64,000 nt of DNA from Bacteroidales bacterium (GTDB lineage Bacteria > Bacteroidota > Bacteroidia > Bacteroidales > Paludibacteraceae): NCBI GenBank assembly GCA_015061165.1, contig SUXC01000001.1, positions 1 through 64,000 on the forward strand. Reading direction: 5' to 3'. How positions within the stretch are numbered: position 1 is the stretch's first letter; each line of letters opens with the position of its first letter. The translations under genes were made by a program, and so were the position numbers. The notes under the pieces are model-generated. The model was not told the DNA's origin. It did no database searches and saw nothing but the letters and a program-made list of their open reading frames with translations. This document shows, one piece after another, positions 6,756 to 14,185 of the stretch.

Positions 6756-6848
6756 ATGTTAGAAGTGGATTTTGTATGTGTAGAATTTAACTACACAGAG
6801 TTAGCAATAGACATGCACCAAGTAAAGAATAATAATTGGAGAATATGA
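6756..6848 (+). CDS. Micro-ORF, 30 residues, translationally coupled
   Basis: ATG at 6756 is preceded by a strong AGGAGG ribosome site, unusual in this window. The frame ends with a TGA overlapping the next ATG in the ATGA arrangement (6845-6848). The product (MLEVDFVCVEFNYTELAIDM...) is acidic and hydrophobic. The ribosome site plus the coupled stop/start is the evidence that it is translated. It may serve mainly to deliver ribosomes to the following gene. Confidence 0.5.
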   Translation: MLEVDFVCVEFNYTELAIDMHQVKNNNWRI

Positions 6849-7225
6849 AAGCGACTTTTTATACCCCTGAAACAATGCTGCCAGAGCATTGGAGAATACT
6901 TGGTTATTCAGTGAATAGCGAAGACCTCAATGAACATGGCATGCCATCAGAAGACTTTATAGAACGGCACGAACATTCATTATGGGAGAGTGACCCAGAC
7001 TATGTGCGTGCGGATGGCTATCAGATATGCTTCCGAGAGATAGACCGAGAGCAAGGGCTATGGCTCGTATCTGAAGAGGACGCGGAGTGTATTGACATTC
7101 TAAACCGATGGCTAAATCACGAGGGCGATAACTCTCTATTTCCTAAATGCGATTGGGAAAAATGCGAGAATGCTGTAGCCTATCGTGGTGGCAAAGGATA
7201 TGTATATTCAATAACAATTTTTTAA
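6845..7225 (+). CDS. Unknown acidic protein, 126 residues
   Basis: I use ATG 6845, coupled by ATGA overlap to the micro-ORF, rather than TTG 6836. Rich in Glu, Asp and Trp (about six Trp), no transmembrane segment, no recognised motif. Small acidic early phage proteins of this kind are often inhibitors or DNA mimics, but that is only a possibility here. Confidence 0.6.
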   Translation: MKATFYTPETMLPEHWRILGYSVNSEDLNEHGMPSEDFIERHEHSLWESDPDYVRADGYQICFREIDREQGLWLVSEEDAECIDILNRWLNHEGDNSLFPKCDWEKCENAVAYRGGKGYVYSITIF

Positions 7226-7249
7226 CAGAGTACATCCTGCTGTGAGTGG

Positions 7250-8305
7250 ATGAATAGTATGGCAAAGTGCTATGTCGGTACTTATGGAAAGTACAATGGT
7301 GGTAGTTTATTTGGCAAATGGTTAGACCTATCAGACTACCCAACTTATCAAGACTTCCTGAAAGCATGCAAAGAACTGCATAAGAATGAACACGACCCTG
7401 AATTTATGATACAGGATTGGGAAGGATTACCCGATGGCTTCTCTTCCTCTGAATGGATAGGCGAGGGCGACTTCAACGACATCAAGGAAGCAATGCAAGA
7501 GGAGGAGAAAGCAACTGTGAAAATCGTGGACTATTCCGAGAAGGCTATCGCAGTAGTGGGAGATACCAAGACCATCAAAGACCAGCTGAAAAAGATGGGA
7601 GGAAGGTTTAACCCGAAGTTGTCATGCGGTGCGGGTTGGATATTCAGCAAGACTAAGATAGAGGAGGTGCAAAAGTTCCTAACTGTTGGCGAACTATCCC
7701 AAGCCGCAGCACCCAAGGTTAAGAAAGACGAGAAACTTTGGGCAGACTATAAGGCACTGTTGGTTAAAGCACACGGAGAGAGTCGAGCAAATGAGTATAT
7801 GAAAGACACCTCCAATCTTATGCGTGCGGAGAGCGGCATTATCATCGCGTTCGAGAAAGAGAAAATCAATGCAGGCACTTTCTGGTTTCACGATGAGGGT
7901 GCGAACTATGAATACTACAAGCAGGTCACGAAAGATGAAGAGAGCAAGCGCAGATATTTCCTTCGGGAAAATTTCAGCAAGTTCGATGACCTCATCAAAG
8001 AGTTACAGTCACGCAAGCGAGACTATGCAGATGTTGTGCCCACTTACTGTGAGATTGAATGGTGTTCACTTGGTAAGTTAGGCTATGCGAATGGTGTTCA
8101 CACATACCGATTGTGCCATGTGATAGAGTCAGAACAAGACCCACGAGACCGCCACCTCATTCACCGAATGAGCGAGAATGAGATTAAGCAAGCCATCGCC
8201 ATCCTCAAAGAGGAACGAGCAAAGTTTGAGAAACGATTGCAGGCTTATCTCAAACGATACGGCATAAGCAAAGTTAGTTTCAATACATACTGGGCAGACA
8301 GATGA
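7250..8305 (+). CDS. ArdA-domain antirestriction fusion protein
   Basis: 351 residues (ATG 7250; ATG 7259, MAKCYVGTYG, is also possible and fits the domain start). Residues about 4-75 match the N-terminal ArdA domain (YVGTYGKYNGGSLFGKWLDLSDY, QDWEG). ArdA proteins mimic DNA and inhibit type I restriction enzymes. A second module (about 92-145, KIVDYSEKAIAVVGDTK...CGAGWIFS) is a small domain common in Bacteroidetes mobile elements. The remaining 200 residues are unrecognised and mostly helical. Only the first of the three usual ArdA domains is evident, so antirestriction activity is an inference. Position among the first early genes fits a protective role on entry. Confidence 0.65.
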   Translation: MNSMAKCYVGTYGKYNGGSLFGKWLDLSDYPTYQDFLKACKELHKNEHDPEFMIQDWEGLPDGFSSSEWIGEGDFNDIKEAMQEEEKATVKIVDYSEKAIAVVGDTKTIKDQLKKMGGRFNPKLSCGAGWIFSKTKIEEVQKFLTVGELSQAAAPKVKKDEKLWADYKALLVKAHGESRANEYMKDTSNLMRAESGIIIAFEKEKINAGTFWFHDEGANYEYYKQVTKDEESKRRYFLRENFSKFDDLIKELQSRKRDYADVVPTYCEIEWCSLGKLGYANGVHTYRLCHVIESEQDPRDRHLIHRMSENEIKQAIAILKEERAKFEKRLQAYLKRYGISKVSFNTYWADR

Positions 8306-8535
8306 TATACGAATGCAACTGCACATGTATAAGTGCACATGAATGGCAACGCTTGATGAAAGGCGCAAGGCAGGCAAGTTATACTCGCCTTGTCGCACGA
8401 ATCAAACGAGAGTTGCCAAAGTTGTATCAAGAACTTGTGCTCAACTTCTATAATCCGTGGGAGAATGAGTGTAAGCAAACAAGAACGCACTACATATTAG
8501 TGCACAGTGGAATAGAATATTTTATACGCAAATAA
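8302..8535 (+). CDS. Small unknown protein, 77 residues
   Basis: ATG at 8302 overlaps the previous stop by ATGA, so it is translationally coupled to the ArdA-fusion gene. Basic, helical, with Cys6 and Cys8 (ECNCTC) near the start. No family recognised. Confidence 0.55.
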   Translation: MIYECNCTCISAHEWQRLMKGARQASYTRLVARIKRELPKLYQELVLNFYNPWENECKQTRTHYILVHSGIEYFIRK

Positions 8536-8537
8536 CT

Positions 8538-9098
8538 ATGATAAAGAAATTCAAAGAAATAAAAGCACAGTATCCTGATGTTGTACTGCTCTTTCGGTGT
8601 GGTAATATCTACGAATGCTATTACGAGGACGCGCAAGTATGCCAAGATATATTAGGCATTACCGCAAGTGATAGAAACGGAGTATCAGTAAGCGGCTTCC
8701 CATTTGATGCGCTTGATTCTTATCTACCAAAACTGGTACGTGCGGGGAAGCGAGTTGCAATCTGCGATGAGATAGAGACCGAAGAGCAGATTATCAAACG
8801 CGAATGTGATATGACTAAGGGCAAAACTATCTACGTGCGAGATGAGATAATAAAAACTATCTCACAAAAACTTGACGAGCGCAAAAGTATATCCATCAAA
8901 GTGCAGTTTGATAATGACCTACGAGCAAAATCTTTTGATAGTTTAGCAAGAGCAACAATGCGTTGCGTATGGATGTATCACGATGTAGTATCCATCACAC
9001 TACACAAGAGTTCATTAGAATCAAAGGATATGCTTTGTACATTACACAAGTATCTGAGTTCGTGTATCAAAAACATTGTACGAATTGTAATTGATTGA
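8538..9098 (+). CDS. Stand-alone MutS domain I-like protein
   Basis: 186 residues. The first 90 align well with the mismatch-recognition domain of MutS: FKEIKAQYPDVVLLFRCGNIYECYYEDA, then ILGIT, GFPFDALDSYLPKLVRAGKRVAICDEIE. In MutS the Phe of the Phe-x-Glu motif stacks on the mismatched base. Here the motif is Ile24-Tyr25-Glu26, so the Glu is kept but the Phe is replaced. ATPase, clamp and connector domains are absent. Truncated MutS-like proteins are common on Bacteroidetes mobile elements. The role may be DNA structure recognition or interference with host repair. It starts 2 bases after the previous gene. Confidence 0.7.
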   Translation: MIKKFKEIKAQYPDVVLLFRCGNIYECYYEDAQVCQDILGITASDRNGVSVSGFPFDALDSYLPKLVRAGKRVAICDEIETEEQIIKRECDMTKGKTIYVRDEIIKTISQKLDERKSISIKVQFDNDLRAKSFDSLARATMRCVWMYHDVVSITLHKSSLESKDMLCTLHKYLSSCIKNIVRIVID

Positions 9099-9102
9099 AA
9101 CT

Positions 9103-9708
9103 ATGACACAGAAACAAATCATTGAAGCAGCCGACAAAGCAGGCTGGACTTGCACCATCAAGAAGGGTGCAAATGGTTATCATATCGCATTCTATACAGA
9201 CTCTCCTTGCGGACAAGATGTATGGTGTGAGTTCGATGTAGCAAGGCTTTATCAAATCGAAGATGAAGTGTACCAATACTGGCAAGCATATGACCCAGAA
9301 GAAGAAGCGTTGCTTTGGCATGGCGCAAACAGAGGCGAGCCACAATCCATACGTGATTTGCTGGATGATATGGACTGGGTGGATGATATGCTTGAACGCT
9401 TAGACATGGCTCTGAGTGGCAAAGATTTGCCAGACCCAAACAAGATTGACTTAACCAGAGAGGCAAATGACTTGCGTGCCAAATGCTTGAGCGTACTCGT
9501 AGAGCATAGTCACTTAGCCAAGCCAAGCAAGTTTAACTTCGATGCAAAGGGCTTTGCCAATCCAGACGAGTGCAGTAAGTATGAGGAGATAATCTTCCTT
9601 GATTACCGATGGTGGTTGGTAGATGGCGACGAGCTACTCTATCAGGTAGAATGTATGCCACTCGAAGAGTTCTGCCAAATGGTAGATGGAATTATCAACC
9701 AACAATAA
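9103..9708 (+). CDS. Unknown early protein, 201 residues
   Basis: Start at ATG 9103 (MTQKQIIEAADKAGWTC...) in preference to TTG 9091. Acidic, Trp-rich, soluble. The N-terminal 80 residues have an alternating strand/helix pattern. I do not recognise a domain. It belongs to a series of co-directional small genes with short gaps. Confidence 0.6.
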   Translation: MTQKQIIEAADKAGWTCTIKKGANGYHIAFYTDSPCGQDVWCEFDVARLYQIEDEVYQYWQAYDPEEEALLWHGANRGEPQSIRDLLDDMDWVDDMLERLDMALSGKDLPDPNKIDLTREANDLRAKCLSVLVEHSHLAKPSKFNFDAKGFANPDECSKYEEIIFLDYRWWLVDGDELLYQVECMPLEEFCQMVDGIINQQ

Positions 9709-9721
9709 ATCGAATCATATT

Positions 9722-10051
9722 ATGACACGAAAAGAATTAGACGCGGCAAAGAATGCGTTGCGTGAACAATGTCGAGGAAGGCAAATGACCAAAGCAGAAG
9801 CATTACTCAATGCCGAGTACTCATGTAGAGATATGATGATTTGTATATTTGCTTATGATGGTACTGCTGGCATCACGAACGAGGACGGCTTTAATTTTAA
9901 GAGATACCTTTCCCCTTATGTTCAAACATTAGGGCGCAAAAGGTATGATAAAGTACGAGAAGACCAACTCAAATCTTTTGAGGGTGTAACTATCAGCCGT
10001 GGTGTGTTTACTGACGACGAAGGTTGTACATATAATTCTATTAATTGGTAA
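9722..10051 (+). CDS. Unknown protein, 109 residues
   Basis: ATG at 9722 (MTRKELDAAKNALREQCRGR...). Helical and basic N-terminus, mixed C-terminus. No recognised motif. 13-base gap from the previous gene. Confidence 0.55.
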   Translation: MTRKELDAAKNALREQCRGRQMTKAEALLNAEYSCRDMMICIFAYDGTAGITNEDGFNFKRYLSPYVQTLGRKRYDKVREDQLKSFEGVTISRGVFTDDEGCTYNSINW

Positions 10052-10056
10052 CGATT

Positions 10057-10281
10057 ATGGAGCAAAAACCAATTTATCTATGCTATATAGTTGATGACTA
10101 TAGCAAATCTATTAAGTACTTGGGCGAAGACTTGTCGGATTGTATTGCACAATTAGCCAAGGAATATGACCTATCCAAAGATGAAATTGATTGCCTGCAA
10201 AATACGAATGAAGTATTTGTCGAGCACTCTAACATCATGATTGTAATAGAAGAGCAAACTCTAAATGCTTTTGTAGTATGA
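10057..10281 (+). CDS. Small unknown protein, 74 residues
   Basis: ATG at 10057 (MEQKPIYLCYIVDDYSKSIK...) is chosen over TTG 10045, which would overlap the upstream stop. Acidic, probably a small alpha/beta fold. Its stop overlaps the next start by ATGA. Confidence 0.5.
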   Translation: MEQKPIYLCYIVDDYSKSIKYLGEDLSDCIAQLAKEYDLSKDEIDCLQNTNEVFVEHSNIMIVIEEQTLNAFVV

Positions 10282-10472
10282 CCATCCAAGAGTATCTCAG
10301 TTGTGCAAGGAAATATCCTGACAAACTTCCAACATGTGCTCAGTACTCAGACTTATTGTACGAGTACCACATGGCAAATCACATAACCTATGATGAAGCC
10401 CGCAGCATCGTAGGTCTATGGACAAATAAGATGTGGGCAGAGTGGATAACAAACAATAAACTGAAAGGGTAA
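10278..10472 (+). CDS. Small unknown protein, 64 residues
   Basis: Coupled by ATGA overlap to the previous gene. Helical (MTIQEYLSCARKYPDK...), no motif. The coupling supports genuine translation. Confidence 0.5.
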   Translation: MTIQEYLSCARKYPDKLPTCAQYSDLLYEYHMANHITYDEARSIVGLWTNKMWAEWITNNKLKG

Positions 10473-10474
10473 AC

Positions 10475-10657
10475 ATGTACAAAGTAAATAATCTGTCAGC
10501 AACCTATGCGAATTATAAGTATGTAGTAATTCGCGACTGCACCGATACCAATGAAGGCTATTGGTATTACGGAGCAACCAACAATCTTGTAGAAGCTCAG
10601 CAGATAGCAGCAGAGATAGGCAACGGCTTAGTTGTCGAGTCACAAGATATAGAGTAA
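10475..10657 (+). CDS. Small unknown protein, 60 residues
   Basis: ATG at 10475, 2 bases after the previous stop. Tyr-rich (MYKVNNLSATYANYKYVVIRD...), with predicted strands followed by a helix. No family recognised. Confidence 0.5.
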   Translation: MYKVNNLSATYANYKYVVIRDCTDTNEGYWYYGATNNLVEAQQIAAEIGNGLVVESQDIE

Positions 10658-10677
10658 CCACAACAAAACAAAAAGAA

Positions 10678-11115
10678 ATGATAATAATTCCAAAGAACAC
10701 CTACGAAGTGAGCAATGAATGCCGAGAAGAGGTAGTGCAAATGATTGTCAATGCTTTCTTACAGGCGGACGAGGTTGGCAACTATGACCATTCTGCATTG
10801 CCAGTATGTAACAACGCTGAAATAGTAGAACATACATTCAGTGTGAATAAAGATAAAAAGTTATACTGCTTCAAAGGAGATGGTATATATCCGTTGGGCA
10901 GAGAGCATACAATACTAAAGAAATATAAGATTCGTTCATGCGAAGCAAAAGAAGCAGTTCGTATGATGATTGATTCGGGCTACTATTTCTATGAAACAAG
11001 GTCAGGATATAGAAAACAATTGCTATTCGTTCTTTGTTCCAAAAGAATAAAAGAACCACGCACATTGGAGTGGTGGGAGAGACGAATAACATCATTTGAT
11101 TATACCATTGATTAA
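10678..11115 (+). CDS. Unknown protein, 145 residues
   Basis: ATG at 10678 (MIIIPKNTYEVSNECREE...). The longer in-frame extension overlaps the previous gene and is discarded. Contains ITSFD near the end and a WWERR segment; mixed alpha/beta. No recognised domain. Confidence 0.55.
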   Translation: MIIIPKNTYEVSNECREEVVQMIVNAFLQADEVGNYDHSALPVCNNAEIVEHTFSVNKDKKLYCFKGDGIYPLGREHTILKKYKIRSCEAKEAVRMMIDSGYYFYETRSGYRKQLLFVLCSKRIKEPRTLEWWERRITSFDYTID

Positions 11116-11165
11116 CTAATCTATTAACTAAAAGTTGCGCACGACACGGATTAAGTGTACTTACA

Positions 11166-11420
11166 ATGGATATACAAAAAGAGTTTGAAAAGGTGCAAGC
11201 ATCAAAGCTCCCGAATAAATGTATCAGCGATGAGTTGGACAAGCATATTCGTTCTACCTTTAAGAAAGTAGATGAGAATGACCAAGCAGGTAGGAAATGG
11301 CACAAGGTATATGGACGAAGTTGCGACTCGAAGTACGGCTCGTATATGATTTCCATCGAAACTCAGGAGTGGAGAAACACTACTATGAGCGAGTTTTATG
11401 GTGGTGCAGTAGTTGATTAA
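11166..11420 (+). CDS. Small unknown protein, 84 residues
   Basis: ATG at 11166 (MDIQKEFEKVQASKLPNK...). Basic, helical N-terminal half. 50-base gap from the previous gene. No motif recognised. Confidence 0.5.
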   Translation: MDIQKEFEKVQASKLPNKCISDELDKHIRSTFKKVDENDQAGRKWHKVYGRSCDSKYGSYMISIETQEWRNTTMSEFYGGAVVD

Positions 11421-11467
11421 AGCATAGGTCGGATATAAATTATCTAACGAATAAAGCATTACTCATT

Positions 11468-11740
11468 ATGGCAATACCGATTTACAAAGGCACTGATGCC
11501 AACAACATGCCAGTGTTCAGACAACAGAAATATATCTACGCCATATGTGATATTCAGTGGCGAGACGGAACATGTTGCGAAGACCTTATCTTCAAACTTA
11601 ATTGCGACTACATTGAGGAAGAAGACGAAAGAATATTCTTCTACGCAGAGGACTATGAGTCGTTCTTATCGCTCTGCCAAGATGAGTTTCGTGAAGATTT
11701 CCGAGTACTAACAATCCATAAACTTTACAAGAAATTATAG
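11468..11740 (+). CDS. Small unknown protein, 90 residues
   Basis: ATG at 11468 (MAIPIYKGTDANNMPVF...). Highly acidic with several Tyr and four Cys. No recognised motif. Followed after 3 bases by the next gene. Confidence 0.5.
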   Translation: MAIPIYKGTDANNMPVFRQQKYIYAICDIQWRDGTCCEDLIFKLNCDYIEEEDERIFFYAEDYESFLSLCQDEFREDFRVLTIHKLYKKL

Positions 11741-11743
11741 ACT

Positions 11744-11926
11744 ATGGCAACACCACACACAGATTATTGGGCAAAGGTTGAGCAGGACATGATTGTCAAA
11801 CTCAGCAACCGCTACGGAGTTAGTGAGAACTCCGCGAAAGATATTATTAACATGGTCAGCAGTCTATGCAGCACTCGTGGTGCAGCACTGATGTGGATTG
11901 AAAAATACCTCAACAATCATGGATGA
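11744..11926 (+). CDS. Small unknown protein, 60 residues
   Basis: ATG at 11744 (MATPHTDYWAKVEQDMIV...). All-helical by appearance, with a possible helix-turn-helix-like segment (RYGVSENSAKDIINMVSS), not strong enough to call DNA binding. Its stop overlaps the next start by 8 bases. Confidence 0.5.
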   Translation: MATPHTDYWAKVEQDMIVKLSNRYGVSENSAKDIINMVSSLCSTRGAALMWIEKYLNNHG

Positions 11927-12368
11927 GTTTTATGAAATTGGCAGCCGTGAAGCCGTATTAGGTGGTGTCATATTCAAGTCTGGCAACACAGACCAAGGGC
12001 TTGTGTATAAGAGTGAGCGTGCTTTCAAGGAGAAGAAGGGCGTATGCTACATACCTGAATGTGCATTTGAAAATGAAGAATTATTGATAACTGTCGATAA
12101 TTTTCCTGACCTGCTACTTGATGTGGACATTGAGACATACGACTCAATTCGCGAAAAGGTACGATTCAGCATTATTGATGCACATGTATTCAAAGATGAA
12201 CCTGTTGAAATGTGCATTGCTTTCTTAGACTATCTCACTCAATGCGTATTTGACATTGTGGATTGGCAATGTGTCTCATCGTACATTAATGCAGACCTTG
12301 ACATTAAAGAAGCGTTTGAACACTTCAAAGAACAATACCAAACAAATCATGACTGCGCAGGAGTTTGA
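11919..12368 (+). CDS. Unknown acidic protein, 149 residues
   Basis: ATG at 11919 (MDEFYEIGSREAVLGGV...). Strongly acidic with long hydrophobic strands. No family recognised. Overlaps the genes on both sides (8 and 20 bases), a sign of compact translational coupling. Confidence 0.55.
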   Translation: MDEFYEIGSREAVLGGVIFKSGNTDQGLVYKSERAFKEKKGVCYIPECAFENEELLITVDNFPDLLLDVDIETYDSIREKVRFSIIDAHVFKDEPVEMCIAFLDYLTQCVFDIVDWQCVSSYINADLDIKEAFEHFKEQYQTNHDCAGV

Positions 12369-12507
12369 GGATGAGCATATCATCACGCACAAATTAGTAC
12401 AGACCTACAAGAATAGACAGGAAACAATAGGTGTAGGCTCTATCAATATGTGCAAGAGATATGTAGAGCAACATCCTAAATTAAAAATCGAAATCATAAA
12501 GCTATGA
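12349..12507 (+). CDS. Small unknown protein, 52 residues
   Basis: ATG at 12349 (MTAQEFEDEHIITHKLVQ...). Charged and helical. Overlaps the previous gene by 20 bases and the next by ATGA. Confidence 0.45.
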   Translation: MTAQEFEDEHIITHKLVQTYKNRQETIGVGSINMCKRYVEQHPKLKIEIIKL

Positions 12508-12623
12508 GTAAGACAAAGACTCTACTAATGATGGTAGCTGAATGCATGTATCCTGATTTACAAGAAGATGAACAAGTGCTTCGCTACCTACATTCCCAAA
12601 ACCCTAATGCTCACGAGTTATGA
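12504..12623 (+). CDS. Small unknown protein, 39 residues
   Basis: ATG at 12504, coupled by ATGA to the previous gene and by ATGA to the next. Product MSKTKTLLMMVAECMYPD... is a short amphipathic helix. Evidence for translation is the double overlap. Confidence 0.45.
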   Translation: MSKTKTLLMMVAECMYPDLQEDEQVLRYLHSQNPNAHEL

Positions 12624-12763
12624 AACATACATGCAGCAATGGCTGTCCGCCTGGTGTAGATATGCGGACATGCACAAAGTTAATGGCAGGCGAGTGTCCT
12701 GTTATATGTTGTCAGGGCGACGCTATGCTTATTGGCAATAGGCAACAATCACTATTTAATTAG
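12620..12763 (+). CDS. Cys-rich small protein, 47 residues
   Basis: ATG at 12620, overlapping the previous stop by ATGA. It has six cysteines: CSNGC (C5, C9), C18, C27 and an adjacent pair ICC (C31-C32). This is suggestive of a small metal-binding or disulphide fold. No family recognised. Confidence 0.45.
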   Translation: MKHTCSNGCPPGVDMRTCTKLMAGECPVICCQGDAMLIGNRQQSLFN

Positions 12764-12765
12764 CT

Positions 12766-12936
12766 ATGCTATCAGAACATGACCAAGCGTTAGTTGACCA
12801 AGCAAACGCTATCACTAATCCTATTGACTGGTATCTTGTCCCAGATGAGAACCTTGCTGAGTCAGAAGAAGCACGAGAGATATTGCACAGACGAAGTGTT
12901 TATCTCTACCACCTCGAAGAGGGGCATAACATTTAG
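12766..12936 (+). CDS. Small acidic protein, 56 residues
   Basis: ATG at 12766, 2 bases after the previous stop (MLSEHDQALVDQANAITN...). Contains an acidic middle (DENLAESEEAREIL). No motif recognised. Confidence 0.45.
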   Translation: MLSEHDQALVDQANAITNPIDWYLVPDENLAESEEAREILHRRSVYLYHLEEGHNI

Positions 12937-12979
12937 TTATGTTCCTCTTTTTTTATTCATCATTCTAACATCTACAGTT

Positions 12980-13315
12980 ATGATACTTGTTATTCACACA
13001 TCAGAAAAGAAATTGTGGCAGCACGACACATCACTATCCTTGCAAGCCAAGGGGTTGATGCTCGTGCTTACAACATGTTTCGAGAACAACTCCGAAATCA
13101 ATGAAGAGAACTTGCTTTCTCATTTTACCAATAGCAGAGATGCCATGCATACTGCAAGAGAAATGCTACGGTTGCACGACTACTTCCGATATACAAGAGT
13201 CCGCGTTAAAGGTCGCGTTATCACTACCATTTGGGAGGTGTTTGATGAGCCATCTTCGGAGCGTCTCGAAGTGCAACCTGCAATCATTATCGGTCAATCA
13301 ACCCTAAAGTTATGA
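12980..13315 (+). CDS. Winged-helix DNA-binding protein, 111 residues
   Basis: I start at ATG 12980 (MILVIHTSEKKLWQHD...), because the longer frame upstream overlaps another gene. Residues about 20-75 look like the winged-helix module of phage replication or regulatory proteins: LSLQAKGLMLVLTTC, EINEENLLSHF, SRDAMHTAREMLRLHDY. The same module type appears in the initiator at 16845. It ends 6 bases before the convergent gene 13322-13810 and may act with it in the genetic switch. Confidence 0.55.
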   Translation: MILVIHTSEKKLWQHDTSLSLQAKGLMLVLTTCFENNSEINEENLLSHFTNSRDAMHTAREMLRLHDYFRYTRVRVKGRVITTIWEVFDEPSSERLEVQPAIIIGQSTLKL

Positions 13316-13321
13316 TAACAA

Positions 13322-13810
13322 CTATTCGACTACCCACACGCTGGGTAATATCATCCTTTCCTCAAAGATGTTCCACCCCTTGCGGTTAAGCACTTCACGC
13401 ACAACCTCTTTACTTGGTAGGTCACCGCGTTTAATTGCACGACATACCATATCAAGATTCAAGTCTTTCATCTTCTCTTCACGCTCAACCATCTTAATCA
13501 GAGTGACCTCATTGTAGAATTTACCATGATGGTCTCGCACAATAGCGGGCAGTACATACTGACCTCGCACCTTTCTGATGGTATGTGGCGGAATGTTGAT
13601 GGTGCGTAACGGTGAGGTTTCTAAAGCGGCCATACGATTTTTCAGTCGCTCCAAAATCTCATCCTTCTTTTGCTCGCTTACCTCGCCGCAGCGTAAGTGT
13701 TTGCGCAGTCCGACAAGTCGTTGGCGACTCATCTGTAGTAGTGGCGCAAACTCGCTATGCTCAGTTAACCACATTAAAACTTCATCACTTGTACCAGTCA
13801 TCGTATGCAA
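13322..13810 (-). CDS. Putative regulator, lone minus-strand gene in the early block
   Basis: 162 residues. This is the only minus-strand gene within the 4.8-28 kb plus block, the arrangement expected of a phage repressor. The N-terminus (about 8-60, LLQMSRQRLVGLRKHL) may form a helical DNA-binding unit, and the rest is basic and mixed alpha/beta. It has its own well-formed promoter (13871-13901), overlapped by a palindrome at 13850-13872, consistent with self-regulation. No repressor family is recognised, so the role rests on context. Confidence 0.55.
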   Translation of the reverse strand: MHTMTGTSDEVLMWLTEHSEFAPLLQMSRQRLVGLRKHLRCGEVSEQKKDEILERLKNRMAALETSPLRTINIPPHTIRKVRGQYVLPAIVRDHHGKFYNEVTLIKMVEREEKMKDLNLDMVCRAIKRGDLPSKEVVREVLNRKGWNIFEERMILPSVWVVE

Positions 13811-13849
13811 ACGCTCAATAAAAGTCCGACAAAAAAGTTATAAGTATAG

Positions 13850-13901
13850 TGCATCATTAAAATGATGATGCAAAGGTACAACTTTTTTTTCAATCTACAA
13901 A
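13850..13901 (-). promoter_or_regulatory. Divergent switch: promoter and operator
   Basis: On the minus strand: TTTG (plus 13898-13901), 19 bases, TACCTTTG (plus 13871-13878), driving 13322-13810. A palindrome TGCATCAT (13850-13857), 7 bases, ATGATGCA (13865-13872) covers the predicted start site and touches the -7 box. The -33 box directly abuts the ATG of the divergent gene at 13902, so a protein bound here would affect both directions. Confidence 0.65.
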
Positions 13902-14174
13902 ATGGGAACAACAGTAATTCAACTCACAGAGGAACGCTATCGTGAAAATCTCACAAGAGCCGCACAACTTGGGGCGCATGAGGCCCTTCGTCTTGCAGGT
14001 CTTCCTATTCGAGAGTTCTACACACGAGCCGAGATGCAACGCAGGCATGGGCGAGGACTTATAAACAGTCTCATCAAAGAGGGTCGTCTTACACCAAGAC
14101 GATTAGAGAGTGACCCAAACAAAATGAGTCGCATCGTTTATTCTGAAACAGAGTTTCTATCACAAATCATCTAA
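13902..14174 (+). CDS. Small DNA-binding protein, excisionase/HTH-like
   Basis: 90 residues. The C-terminal half (FYTRAEMQRRHGRGLINSLIKEGRLTPRRL...) resembles the helix-turn-helix plus wing of excisionase-like and MerR-like small regulators. The N-terminal part is a charged helix. It is divergent from 13322-13810, with the shared control region lying directly at its start codon. That pairing suggests the two are opposing regulators (Cro/Xis-like versus repressor). Confidence 0.55.
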   Translation: MGTTVIQLTEERYRENLTRAAQLGAHEALRLAGLPIREFYTRAEMQRRHGRGLINSLIKEGRLTPRRLESDPNKMSRIVYSETEFLSQII

Positions 14175-14185
14175 ACATTTTACTT

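Noticed and set aside
12794-12979. N-terminal extension of the winged-helix gene at 12980
   Set aside because: It overlaps the well-formed gene at 12766-12936 in another frame and has non-protein-like hydrophobic composition.
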